Shown piece after piece: positions 20,382-30,650 of a DNA stretch of 64,000 nucleotides. Source of the stretch: Tyto alba (Eukaryota > Chordata > Aves > Strigiformes > Tytonidae). A program made the translations under genes and the position numbers. Below the pieces are notes generated by a model. The model ran no database searches. It worked only from the letters and a program-made list of their open reading frames with translations, and was not told where the DNA came from. The stretch lies in contig NW_024881287.1 in NCBI RefSeq assembly GCF_018691265.1, forward strand, positions 1-64,000, in the 5' to 3' direction. How positions within the stretch are numbered: position 1 is the stretch's first letter; each line of letters starts with the position of its first letter.

Positions 20382-20891
20382 CCGATGTTTTCGGGTGCCT
20401 TCCAGCAGTGCTGGCGGGAGTGAGGCGTTGCCGAGGTTCCTGCGGGCTTTGGGAGCCGGGGAAGGGCGTGTGGTGGTGGGAGGGCGGTGTCGGGCTGGGA
20501 GCCGTGCTCTCGTCGGGCCCCGTTGTGTTGGTGGGTGTGTTAGCGGTCCCAATGGCGAATAGACCTTATCTACACAAAGCAGATAAGCCGGCACTTCTTT
20601 ATCCCAGCGCTGGGGAACACGGGGGATAGCTCCACCAAAGGCGTGTTCACCAACAGGTACAAAGCGCAACATATTGCTGCTCTTTTTCAGCAGAGTCATG
20701 GTTCCATAAGATGAACAAACCTCGTAACGTTTCGTTTGCCCTCAGTCATGATAACGATTGGCTCTCAGTTACCTCACCTTACCTGTGTTCCTGTTCTACA
20801 GAAATCATTGGTCATCTTTACAGATTGATTTGGATAGAATGAGGGGAGGGTAATGATGAGCATATTCATGGTGTTTCCTGGAAATCATTAT
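20382..20891 (-). other. Spacer S, unit 2
   Basis: Same block as in unit 1, with the GATA inverted repeat, the 12-bp palindrome and the minus-strand splice donor conserved. Followed by block D. Confidence 0.6.
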
Positions 20892-21006
20892 CTTTATGTG
20901 GTGCCGCGGGCGGCTTTGCCTTCCGGGCTTTGTGGTGGCAGCGAGTTTCCGGCTGTGGTTTTCGGTTTTGGCTGTTGGCTGCGGTGGTCTTGGGGAAGTG
21001 CGTTGG
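20892..21006 (-). pseudogene. Promoter-only IFN fragment (block D), unit 2
   Basis: TATA and IRF-type cluster without a coding sequence; breakpoint at the TATA box as in unit 1. Confidence 0.8.
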
Positions 21007-22194
21007 TGGGGTGCCCCTGTGTGGCGAGTGTGTTGGCGATGTTTTGCTGTGGCTGTTCTGGGGGGATTTTAGTTTGGGGGTTCATCGTTTGCACTGCTTC
21101 TTTAGGGGATGCGGAATCTCTGGCACACGACGGGTGGCACAGTTACGTTGTTGCTGTGTGGTTTTGGTGTGGTTTTTCCTTTCTCTGCTTGGCTAGCAGT
21201 TAGGACTGTTTCGCTGAATTTCCCTTTCTGACGAAGGCTCTTTTCCTTATCTAATTCTCCAGCCTTGGGTTTGTGATTTTTACGTTGGGTACGTTTTTCG
21301 CTTTGCTTTTTATGACTAAATCCTTTCTGTTTAGATTTTTGGACATTTGTTAAATGATGTATTCTTTGGAATCTCCGAAGCTTTCTAAGTGCAGGTGGCC
21401 CTTGAGGAGGTGTCTGTGGTTGTCAGTACTTGAACGTTGAATTTTTCCTCATGAGGATGCTACAATCTCTTTGCTACCTTTTCTTCGGTTTGATCCTCAT
21501 TGTGATGGGGGTTAAGAAGTCTTTTCTAAGCTGATGCTTATTTAACAATGAAGGAGGTGCAGCCAAAACTTCTTTTCAGATCTGAATGTATTTGGCATTT
21601 TTGCCAGTTGAGCAGTTTGTTGTGACTACACTCTCATTGTGCCACGGAGAAGAAAATACCCTCTCGAATCAGTTCTCTTTTTCAAATGTCCAGTGTTTGC
21701 CTGGTAAAATGCTTATGTCTTCCGTTACGCTCCCATACTACTGGAACTTTTCAGTTCCTCTCTTTTTTTTTCTTTTTTAGTCTTCGCTCTTTGTACAACA
21801 GTTCTTTCCATTTCTAAAGTTCTTTTCCCAAGACGAGTTTTGCTCTGGACGTCCCAAGTGCTAGCTGGTACTGAGGGTCCGTGGTGTCAGGAGGTTGCTG
21901 AGAGCCTTGTCCAGTGATGCCTTTGGATATACCTTCAGGAACGGACATCTCGCCACCTCCCCGCTGCCTCTTGTGGTGTTGTATCTGTCGCCTTCCTGGT
22001 AGAGTCAGTCATAGTGTGTTTAGTCTTCCTGGTGTGAATTGCCTGTGTTGCGGCTTGTGTCGTTCCCTGTCCTCCTCCGGTTTTCTGCCTGAGGTGGGTT
22101 TGCCTCTTCAGCCACCTCAGAGAAGACAGAGAGCAAATGAGGCTCCCCTGCCTGGTGTCACAGGGTATTTCTGTTTGGAAGGAACGTGAGGAGG
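21007..22194 (-). other. Block D upstream region, unit 2
   Basis: Near-identical copy of 13974-15161, with scattered substitutions. No gene seen. Confidence 0.5.
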
Positions 22195-23264
22195 TGTCGT
22201 GGTTTAGGCCTGATTGGCAGCCAACCACAACGCAGCAGCTCTGTCTCCCTTCCCCTCCGGCAATGAGAAGGGACAGAGAGCCAGACTTGGGGTTCAAGAT
22301 AGGACTGGGACGGGGGAATATCCCTTTTTTATGATCATGAGCAAAAGGCAGACTCGTTAGGGGAAGAAAAAAAACCCATACATTTATTACAGACAGTAAC
22401 AACACATAACAGATAAGACAGTGAGAAGCATTGCCACATCTTGGGAACACCTTCCCCCCACCCCTCCCTTCTTCCCGGGCTCAGCTCTGCTCCCGATATC
22501 TCTACCTCCTCCCCCAGTGGCGCAGGGGCAGGGAATGGGGGGTGCAGTCAGTGCTGCCACTTCCTTCATGTTCGGTGAGGGGAGTGTCCGGAACTTGTTC
22601 CCCCTGCTCTGTCGTGGTCCCCCTCTCACAGGAGACAGTCCTCCACAAACTTTCTCCGACTTGAATTCCTCCCATGGGCTGCAGCGTTCCCCACACTGCT
22701 CCGTCATGGGTCACTAACTTCCTCCGACTGGATTCCCTCCCACGGCTGCAGCCCTTCCCGAGCTGCTCAGGTGTGGGACTCCCCCGCATGCTGCAATCCT
22801 CCCAGCACTGAATTACAGCAGCGGGGCTGCCTTTTCCCATGAGACCCCGGCCTTCTTCGGGCACAGCACCTTCATCTTCCGAGCAGGAGCAACAGGCCAT
22901 GAATCAGTGTCTGCTCCACCGTAGATCTTCATGGGTGGTGGGGGGGGCCGCCCTGCCGTCTCACCACAGGATACAGGAGGGTCTCTGCTCCGGCACACCT
23001 CCCCCCTCCTTTCTTCCTGCGTTCCTCCACTGACCTTGGTGTTCATGCAGCTGCAGCAACTCCTCCTCACAAGTCCGACTGCCCGTCACAACGTCCCTTC
23101 TTAAATACGTTATCGCAGAGGCGCAGCTGATGGGCTCAATTTCCCAAACAGAAGTGGAGCTGACGTGGAGCTGGGGGAGCTTCGAGAAGCTTCTCACAGG
23201 GGGCCGCCCATATAGCCCCCTCCCCTGCCACCAAAAAACTCCACCACTCACTCAACCCAGGACA
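22195..23264 (-). mobile_element. LTR2, 3' LTR of a deleted provirus
   Basis: Same insertion site on the left (GGAGG before 22195), but the right side continues into retroviral internal sequence instead of the second GGAGG, so this is the 3' LTR of a minus-oriented element. The heat-shock element is intact near 23180-23192. Confidence 0.85.
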
Positions 23265-23616
23265 TTCCAACCCTTTGCCTCTGCGAATCACGTATTTAAG
23301 AATTAAGAGATCCAACATTCAGTTCAGAAAACAGTATACACATCAACATCAGAACAAAGAGTAGGCAAAACCAGACTGAAAGGAACTTCCCCACACCCAA
23401 ATAAAACATATACTGACAGAATACTGAAACACAGCATAGAACATCCACCCATAGTCCCTTCACCACACCTGAAAAAAAACTTCCCCACAATTACAACTAC
23501 GGACATTAGAAAGATCATTCCACTAACGGTGTTCAGTCTGTATTTTGCTCATTACCTCTCCCAATTAATATCCTTATCAAATCGCAACTCTCTGCCCCAC
23601 GTTGGGCGCCAAAAAC
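23265..23616 (-). mobile_element. Residual internal region of endogenous retrovirus
   Basis: 352 bp between two LTRs. On the minus strand it starts with a primer binding site and ends next to the 3' LTR with a purine-rich tract (AGAGGCAAAGGGTTGGAA) suited to plus-strand priming. Gag, pol and env are absent and no coding frame of retroviral type remains. It is either a heavily deleted provirus or a short non-autonomous LTR element. Confidence 0.8.
23594..23611 (-). other. Primer binding site, tRNA-Lys(1,2) type
   Basis: The minus strand reads TGGCGCCCAACGTGGGGC, which matches the 18-nt site complementary to the 3' end of tRNA-Lys1,2 as I know it. It lies 5 nt inside the CA end of the flanking 5' LTR. 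A Lys PBS points to a class II (betaretrovirus-like) element. Confidence 0.85.
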
Positions 23617-24699
23617 TGTCGTGGTTTAGGCCTGATTGGCAGCCAACCACAATGCAGCACCTCTCTCTCCCTTCCCCTTCGGCAATGAGAAGGGACAGAG
23701 AGCCAGGCTTGGGGATCAAGATAGGACTGGGACGGGGGAATATCCCTTTTTTATGATCACGAGCAAAAGGCAGACTCGTTAGGGGAAGAAAAAAAACCAA
23801 TACATTTATTACAGACAGTTACAACACATAACAGTAAGACAGTGAGAAGCATTGCCACATCTTGAGAACACCTTCCCCCCACCCCTCCCTTCTTCCCGGG
23901 CTCAGCTCTGCTCCCGATATCTCTACCTCCTCCCCCAGTGGCGCAGGGGCAGGGAATGGGGGTTACAGTCAGCGCAGCCACTTCCTTCATCTTCAGTGAT
24001 GGGAGTGTCCAAAATTGTTCCCCCTGATCCGTCATGGTCCCCCTCTCACAGGAGACAGTCCTCCACAAACTTTCTCCGACTTGAATTCCTCCCACGGGCC
24101 GCAGCGTTCCCCACACTGCTCCGTCATGGGTCACTAACTTCCTCCGACTGGATTCCCTCCCACGGCTGCAGCCCTTCCCGAGCTGCTCTGGCGTGGGACA
24201 CCCCCGCATGCTGCAATCCTCCCAGCACTGAATTACAGCAGCAGGGCTGCCTTTTCCCATGAGACCCCGGCCTTCTTCGGGCACAGCACCTTCATCTTCC
24301 GAGCAGGAGCAACAGGCCATAAATCAATGTCTGCTCCACCGTAGTTCTTCATGGGTGGCGGGGGGGGCCACCCTGCCGTCTCACCACAGGATACAGGGGG
24401 GTCTCTGCTCCGGCACACCTCCCCCCTCCTTCCTTCCTCCGTTCCTCCACTGACCTTGGTGTTCACGCAGCTGCCGCAACTCCTCCTCGCGAGTCCGACT
24501 CCCCCTTCACCACATCCCTTCTTCAATACGTTACCGCAGAGGCGCAGCTGACTGGCTCAGTTTTGGTGCAGAGGTGGAGCTGCCTTGGAGGCGGGGGAGC
24601 TTCGAGAAGCTTCTCCCAGGGGCCTCCCCTATAGCCCCCTGCCCTATATCTCCCCCCCCTGTTACCAGAAACCCCCAGGACTCGCTCAAACCCAAGACA
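23617..24699 (-). mobile_element. Hybrid LTR2/LTR1 (5' LTR of the provirus)
   Basis: The left part matches LTR2 (tgtcgtggtttaggcc end, LTR2 polyadenylation region). From about 24440-24470 rightward it matches LTR1 (gcagctgccgcaactcc, cgcgagtccgactccccc, gactggctcagttttgg) and it ends in the LTR1 terminus followed by spacer S. The second GGAGG duplication is lost. This is the signature of recombination between two LTRs of different units. Confidence 0.85.
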
Positions 24700-25210
24700 C
24701 TGATGTTTTCGGGTGCCTTCCAGCAGCGCTGGCGGGAGTGAGGCGTCGCCGAGGTTCCTGCGGGCTTTGGGAGCCGGGGAAGGGCGTGTGGTGGTGGGAG
24801 GGCGGTGTCGGGCTGGGAGCCGTGCTCTCGTCGGGCCCCGTTGTGTTGGTGGGTGTGTTAGCGGTCCCAATGGCGAATAGACCTTATCTACACAAAGCAG
24901 ATAAGCCGGCACTTCTTTATCCCAGCGCTGGGGAGCACGGGGGATAGCTCCACCAAAGTCGTGTTCACCGGCAGGTACAGAGCGCAACGTCTTGCTGCTC
25001 TTTTTCAGCAGAGTCATGGTTCCATAAGATGAACAAACCTCGTAAAGTTTCGTTTGCCCTCAGTCATGATAACGATTGGCTCTCAGTTACCTCACCTTAC
25101 CTGTGTTCCTGTTCTACAGAAATCACTGGTTGTCTGTACGGATTGATGTGGATAGAATGAGGGGAGGGTAATGATGAGCATATTCATGGTGTTTCCTGGA
25201 AATCATTATC
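24700..25210 (-). other. Spacer S before the first alpha-type unit
   Basis: Same block as unit 1, but here it continues on the right into the alpha-type 3' block (atattgaaatg...) instead of block D. The GATA inverted repeat is intact. Confidence 0.6.
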
Positions 25211-25239
25211 ATATTGAAATGTCTGTATCGCCTGCGTGG

Positions 25240-25488
25240 TTATGTTGGACGGGGGTCCTCTGGTGGTCGTCGATGCTCTTCCTTCCTCACGGTGGGCGCT
25301 GATTGAGCTCCATCCCTCTGCATGCTAATTTTGTCTTTGGCCGATGCTCCTTTCTTCTTTGGCTGGTCTTCCAAACGAAATCCAGTATGTTCTGGTACTG
25401 CTCGTTTTGACTCGAGACCCGTAAGCAGTGCCCGTTGTTTTAATTCCGAGTCCCTAAAGGTTCGTAGAGTGTTGAAGGCACACGCCAT
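25240..25488 (-). CDS. Unidentified 82-codon ORF, possible exon (copy a)
   Basis: Minus-strand frame starting MACAFNTLRTFRDSELKQRA, with a Lys-rich middle (PKKKGASAKDK) and ending in RRPPEDPRPT. The frame stays open upstream of the Met for about 38 codons (…HLGERKAHQGPYEELAS) to a plausible splice acceptor (TTCTTTTCATTTTAG). Coding-like composition differs from the GC-rich surroundings, which suggests an exon of a host gene or a retroviral gag fragment. I do not recognise the family. The frame is preserved in four further copies. Confidence 0.4.
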   Translation of the reverse strand: MACAFNTLRTFRDSELKQRALLTGLESKRAVPEHTGFRLEDQPKKKGASAKDKISMQRDGAQSAPTVRKEEHRRPPEDPRPT

Positions 25489-27269
25489 ACTAGCTAGCTC
25501 TTCGTAAGGGCCTTGGTGTGCTTTACGTTCTCCTAGGTGCTGTGACTCCGTTTTAAACCCAAAATGGTGTTCTAACCTAAAATGAAAAGAATATTCTAGG
25601 AGTCAGGCAGTCTTAGTAAGGTAAGTGCCGGAGGTGCTGTGCTTGGGGTGCGGGCCCGTGCGTGGGGATTTGGCGTAGCCAGGGGCCGTCAGTGCCGGCG
25701 GTGGGCTGAGGCGGGAGGGGCAGGGCCAGAGCTTGTGCGTGTTGCACTAGAAGAGTTGGTGCTGCGAGGTGTCTTGGAGCAGCGCGGCGAGAGGGTGGTC
25801 GTGCGAAATGCCTGAGGCGGGCGGAGGAGCCGAAGTGCGGGTGGTGGCAGCGATGTGTGCCGAGCGTGTCCTTCGTAGGCTGCTGGGGTGGTTTGGGCTG
25901 GGAGGGAGCTTGGAAGGTGCTGTGGTGGTGCAGCCCCCCCCGGCAGGAGCAGGGCCCCCTCGTGGAGCAGCTGGGGTCTCTGAGGGCCCCGTCCCAGCTG
26001 AGGCTGGACGTGTCTGCGGGGCTGGGGCGTGTGCCAGCTCTCTGGGCAAGGTGCGGCAGCGTTGGAGCACGCTGGTGGGAAGCGATGTCTTGCCGGTGCC
26101 CGGCGTGAGCCTGGCCTCTGTTGGTGGGAAGCCATCAGGCCTTGTGCGGTGGGGACAGGCCCTGCGGCAAAGCGTGCGCCCGCCTTCCTTGCAAGCCCCC
26201 TTGGAGCCTGGGCAGGCGGCAGGAAGGTCTCTGCGGAGCCTTCTCTTCTCCGGGCCGAAGAAGCGCGAGTCTCTCGGCCCGTGCCTCTGGCGGAGGCGTT
26301 GCAACGCTCTGATCCCGCTTGCGGCCCTGCTGGGGAGCAGCTGCGGGAGGCCCGTGTCCTCCTCGCACCGCGGAGCCCAGCTGTCCTGGCTTGGGCTGGA
26401 ATAGAGTTCACGTTCCTTTTGGCAACCAGAAGATTGCCGTGCTTTGGATTGAGCACGGGGTTTGGCGTGGGAAGAGTGCTGCTAGCACGCTGCTGTTTTC
26501 AGCTGCTGCTGAGATTTGAGGGAGTCTCCGAGTCGCGGTGTCCTGCCCGTGCGCGAGTGCACAAGAAGCAGGGAGGGAGCACGGCCAGAGCCCCGGCCAC
26601 AAACCGGCCAGTGAAATACTCCGTGTCGTGGAACGTCACGCTCAGTGTGGAAAGGAGGGGTGGTGGGGAAGGGGGGGGCTCTCTCTCTCGCTCCCGGGAT
26701 TGCGATTGCGGGACCTTGGTGTTTGGGGGTGGCTGTCCGGGAACGGGCTGGGGATTGGTCAGCGGGCGGTGGGCGATTGCGCTGCGCGTTGCCCGTTTCT
26801 ATTTTCTGTTGCTGCCGTTGTTTTCGTTTTATGACCGTTGTGAACCGGCTTCTGTGTCGATGTGCGAGCGTCCCTTTGCCCCTGCGGTTCCCTCCCCCGT
26901 TGGCAGGTGGGGGGCGAGGGTGGGCGAGCGGCATTGGGGTGGTTGGCTGCCGAGCGGTGTCCCCGCACGACAGCAGCAGGGACGGTGGAATTGACGGTGG
27001 GTGGGATGGAGATGGCGGAAGGTGGGAGATGCTGAGGAGAGCAGGGCCGAAGCGGTGGTTCCGCTGGCGCTGTCTAAAGGGCGGCAGAGGTTTTCCCGGG
27101 AGGTTGAGGGCAGCGCCTGCGCGGGGAGGTGGGCGAGAGAAGAGCGGGCGCGGGGTCTGCGGAGCCGCGTTTGGAGCCGGGCTCGCAGGAGGGTGCCCCC
27201 CGGGCAGCCCAGGAGCTGGCTGCCGTGCTGGTGAGACGAGAGGCCGCGTGGCGGTTTTTGCAAGAGGTG

Positions 27270-27303
27270 TTTATTTGGTGTGTAATAAATAGGGGAATAA
27301 ATA
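27270..27303 (-). terminator. Polyadenylation signal and ATTTA motifs, IFN copy 3
   Basis: Minus strand: two separate ATTTATT motifs (27286-27303) followed by AATAAA (27270-27275), about 200-230 nt after the stop codon. The pentamers are dispersed, unlike the overlapping tract of the beta-type copies. Confidence 0.75.
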
Positions 27304-27497
27304 GGTGGGGTCCGTTGTCGGGCCAAAGAGCAGAAGCGTTGTGAGCAGAGGAGGCGGCGTGGGAGGGTGCGGGCTGCGGGCCGTTGTCGCAGCGGGTCTT
27401 GCCGTGGGTGAGGGGAGGCGGGCGGGCAGAGGTGGGTCTGGGGCGGTGGTGCCGAAGCGGTGTTGGGGGTGCGTGGGGGCTGTCGGGGGCGGTTGGG

Positions 27498-28073
27498 CTA
27501 ATTGGGCATGGTGCGGGTGAGGTTGTGGAGGCGCTGGAACCAGGCGCGAGCCTGGAGGCGGACGCGGTCCCAGGCGCAGGCGCTGTGGTTGTGGGTGCGG
27601 AGGAAGTGTTGGATGTCGCTGAAGTGTTTGCTGATGGTGAGCGGCAGGTCGCGGGGCCCTTGGGCTTGGTCGAGCGTGGCGCTGCCTGCGAGGCATTGCT
27701 CCAGGCGGTGGATGTGGTGCTGGAGGTTGTTGAGGAGGCGGTGGCGTGCGTCGTGGTCCCAGTGTTGGGGGGTGCTGGGGCTGCTGAGGGTGTGGAAGAG
27801 GTGCTGGAGGATGCGTAGGGCGGTGTGGGCGGCTTGCTGTGGGCGGTGGGTGTGGAGGAGGGTGTCGGGGAAGGCGGGCGGGTGCGGGTGGTGGCAGGGC
27901 TGTGGCGGGCTGGGAGCCACGGCCTGGAGGAGCTGGAGGCTGTCCCAGGGGAAGGTGGCGTGGCGGGGCCGCAGGTGGTGGCAGGCGAGGGCGGTGGCGA
28001 GAGGCGGCAGGAGGAGCAGGAGCGCCGGGGCGGCGGGGCGCAGGCGGGGCTGTGGGGCTGCGGGCGCAGGCAT
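27498..28073 (-). CDS. Type I interferon, copy 3 (alpha-like tail)
   Basis: Intronless 191 aa precursor with the usual avian IFN-alpha length (chicken about 193). Residues 1-127, including the 30-aa signal peptide and Cys31, are the same as in copy 1. The centre is [11 protein letters not shown] (128-138) and the protein ends [12 protein letters not shown] (180-191), close to the HNLT-type end of chicken IFN-alpha and the LTRTM end I recall for duck IFN-alpha. Cysteines at 31, 60, 127 and 166; N-glycan sequons at N162 and N184. Stop codon TAG. Flanked by a different 3' block from the beta-tailed genes, so tail and 3' flank travel together. Confidence 0.94.
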   Translation of the reverse strand: MPAPAAPQPRLRPAAPALLLLLPPLATALACHHLRPRHATFPWDSLQLLQAVAPSPPQPCHHPHPPAFPDTLLHTHRPQQAAHTALRILQHLFHTLSSPSTPQHWDHDARHRLLNNLQHHIHRLEQCLAGSATLDQAQGPRDLPLTISKHFSDIQHFLRTHNHSACAWDRVRLQARAWFQRLHNLTRTMPN

Positions 28074-28176
28074 GGTGGGGCTGTGGGTGCCGCGTGGGGG
28101 GTGCTGGGCAGGAGGCGGGTGCGGCGTGGTGGCGGTGCGGGTGGGCGCTGTGCTTGGGGTGCTGCCGGCCGGGCGG

Positions 28177-28932
28177 CTTTATGTGGTGCCGCGGGCGGCT
28201 TTGCCTTCCGGGCTTTGTGGTGGCAGCGAGTTTCCGGCTGTGGTTTTCGGTTTTGGCTGTTGGCTGCGGTGGTCTTGGGGAAGTGCGTTGTTGGAGCGGG
28301 AGATGCGAAAGCGGCGGGACAGAGCCCTCGGCGGGAGGTGTGTGAGGGTTTCCCTGTGGGCGGCAGGCAGGGCGAGCTGTGGTGGCTGGCTGGTGCAGCT
28401 GAAGTTTCCCTTCCTGCCCGCGTGTGTTTCGGGGCTGCGCTGCCCTGGCGTTGGCTGGGGTGTGTTTTCCTTTGGCTTGTGGCTGGCCTGGGTTGTCGTC
28501 GTAGCTGGTCTTTCCTTTTGGCGTTGGGCAGGGTGGCGAAGTGATGTCAGTGGGGCGAGCGTGGGGAGCCCCCGGTGCAGCAGCGAGGGCCTGGGGGTGG
28601 CTGTGGGGGTGGGCACGTGAGTCCTGGGTGTGCTGGTGGCTGGAGCTGCCCCGGCTCCTGTGTTGGAAGCGGATGGGAGCGGGGAGGACAGGCGGGAGGG
28701 AGGGAATGGGGAGGAAGGGAGCGGAAGAAGTTTGGCTGCTGGTGGTGCTGGTGGGGCGCGGGGTCCCCAGCTGCGGTGCCGTGCGCGTGGCCCCGGAGCC
28801 GGGGCCTCCTTGAGTTTTGTCTGCCTCCTTGACTGCTGAGGCGGCTGGAGAAGCAAGGAAGGAGGGGTTGGCCGTGAGGCGGGGGTGTTGTAGAGCCCCG
28901 GAGTCAGGAGGAGGAGGAACAGGAGGTTGCCA
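28177..28932 (-). promoter_or_regulatory. IFN copy 3 promoter and 5' flank
   Basis: TATA at 28177-28183 and the IRF-type cluster at 28228-28257. Differs from beta-type copies by GGTCTTG instead of GCTCTTG just upstream of the cluster. Confidence 0.75.
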
Positions 28933-30025
28933 TGTCTGAGCGTCGTGGTTTGAGCCTCATCGGCAGCCTAACACTCCTCCACCACTCTCTGCCCTTCATT
29001 CTGGCAATGAGAAGGGACAGATGAGCCAGGCTTGGGGTTGGAGATAGGACCGGGAGGGGCTAGATCACGCACTGTGGTCACGAGGAAAAGGCAGACGCGT
29101 TAGGGGAAGGGAAAAAACCCATCCATTTATTAGAGACACTAACAACCGTTAACAGAGTAGGGCAGTGAGAAGCACTGCCAGATCTTGAGAACGCCTTCTC
29201 CCCAAGCCTCCCTTCTTCCTGGGCTCAGCTCTGCTCCCGATATGTCTCTGTCGTCCCCCAACAGCAGAGGGGCAGGGAATGGGGGGTGCAGTCAGCACTG
29301 CCACTTTGTCCGTCTTCGGTGGGGGGAGCTTCGGGAACTCGTTCCCCCTGCTCCGTCGTGGTCCCCCTCTCACAGGAGACAGTCCTCCACAAACATGCTT
29401 TGACGTGAGTCCCTCCCGGAGGCCGCAACATTTCCCTACATGGCTCCGGCGTGGGTCACCAACTTTCTCCAACTGGAGTCCCTCCCACGGGCTATGGCCC
29501 TTCCCGAGCTGTTCCGGCGTGGGACACTCCTGCACGCTGGAGTCCTCCCAGCGCTGAACTACAACAGCGGGTCTCCCTTTTCCCACAAGACCCCAGGCTC
29601 CTTCAGGCACAGCACCTTGATCACCCAGGCAACAAACACAGGCCATCCATCAGTGCCTGCTCCACCGTAGATCTTCCTGGGTGGCAGGGGGGACCGCCCT
29701 GCCGTCGGACCACGGGATGCAGGGGGGTCTCTGCTCCGGCACACCTGCCCCCTCCTTTCTTCCTGCGTTCCTCCGCTGACCTTGGTGTTCACGCAGCTGC
29801 CGCAACTCCTCCTCGCGAGTCCGACTCCCCCTTCACCACATCCCTTCTTCAATACGTTACCGCAGAGGCGCAGCTGACTGGCTCAGTTTTGGTGCAGAGG
29901 TGGAGCTGCCTTGGAGGCGGGGGAGCTTCGAGAAGCTTCTCCCAGGGGCCTCCCCTATAGCCCCCTGCCCTATATCCCCCTCCCCTGTTACCAGAAACCC
30001 CCAGGACTCGCTCAAACCCAAGACA
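28933..30025 (-). mobile_element. Solo LTR1, unit 3
   Basis: LTR1 with heat-shock element intact (29928-29940). Carries private changes such as an expanded G-run near 29322. Confidence 0.8.
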
Positions 30026-30535
30026 CTGATGTTTTCGGGTGCCTTCCAGCAGCGCTGGCGGGAGTGAGGCGTCGCCGAGGTTCCTGCGGGCTTTGGGAGC
30101 CGGGGAAGGGCGTGTGGTGGTGGGAGGGCGGTGTCGGGCTGGGAGCCGTGCTCTCGTCGGGCCCCGTTGTGTTGGTGGGTGTGTTAGCGGTCCCAATGGC
30201 GAATAGACCTTATCTACACAAAGCAGATAAGCCGGCACTTCTTTATCCCAGCGCTGGGGAGCACGGGGGATAGCTCCACCAAAGGCGTGTTCACCGGCAG
30301 GTACAGAGCGCAACGTCTTGCTGCTCTTTTTCAGCAGAGTCATGGTTCCATAAGATGAACAAACCTCGTAAAGTGTCGTTTGCCCTCAGTCATGATAACG
30401 ATTGGCTCTCAGTTACCTCACGTTACCTGTGTTCCTGTTCTACAGAAATCATTGGTGGTCTTTACGGATTGATTTGGATAGAATGAGGGGAGGGTAATGA
30501 TGAGCATATTCATGGTGTTTCCTGGAAATCATTAT
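30026..30535 (-). other. Spacer S, unit 3
   Basis: As in unit 1; GATA inverted repeat intact, followed by block D. Confidence 0.6.
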
Positions 30536-30650
30536 CTTTATGTGGTGCCGCGGGCGGCTTTGCCTTCCGGGCTTTGTGGTGGCAGCGAGTTTCCGGCTGT
30601 GGTTTTCGGTTTTGGCTGTTGGCTGCGGTGGTGTTGGGGAAGTGCGTTGG
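30536..30650 (-). pseudogene. Promoter-only IFN fragment (block D), unit 3
   Basis: TATA plus IRF-type cluster without a gene. Private GGTGTTG variant at the position that is GGTCTTG in the other D fragments. Confidence 0.8.

Larger units (their letters stand above)
25211..27497 (-). other. Alpha-type 3' block of IFN copy 3
   Basis: 2.29 kb block found 3' of every alpha-tailed gene. Left part (25211-25600): 82-codon minus-strand frame (see separate entry). Middle (25620-26480): very GC-rich with open frames on all strands (185-255 codons), none with recognisable family motifs. Right (26500-27250): CpG-rich, with minus-strand AANNGAAA-type motifs near 26795-26803 and 26820-26833 and a CCAAT box near 26755, so it looks like a promoter. 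Then the IFN 3' UTR. A degenerate second cytokine gene is possible but I could not establish it. Confidence 0.55.

Noticed and set aside
24523..25017. 164-codon minus frame from spacer S into LTR U3
   Set aside because: The second half is LTR U3. The first half matches no family I know, and the frame length varies between copies (129-164 codons).
26029..26994. 321-codon plus-strand frame in the alpha-type 3' block (repeated at 45525, 53833, 59159)
   Set aside because: It competes with equally long frames on the other strand and in other phases, and shows no signal peptide, domain or codon bias. Treated as GC-driven.
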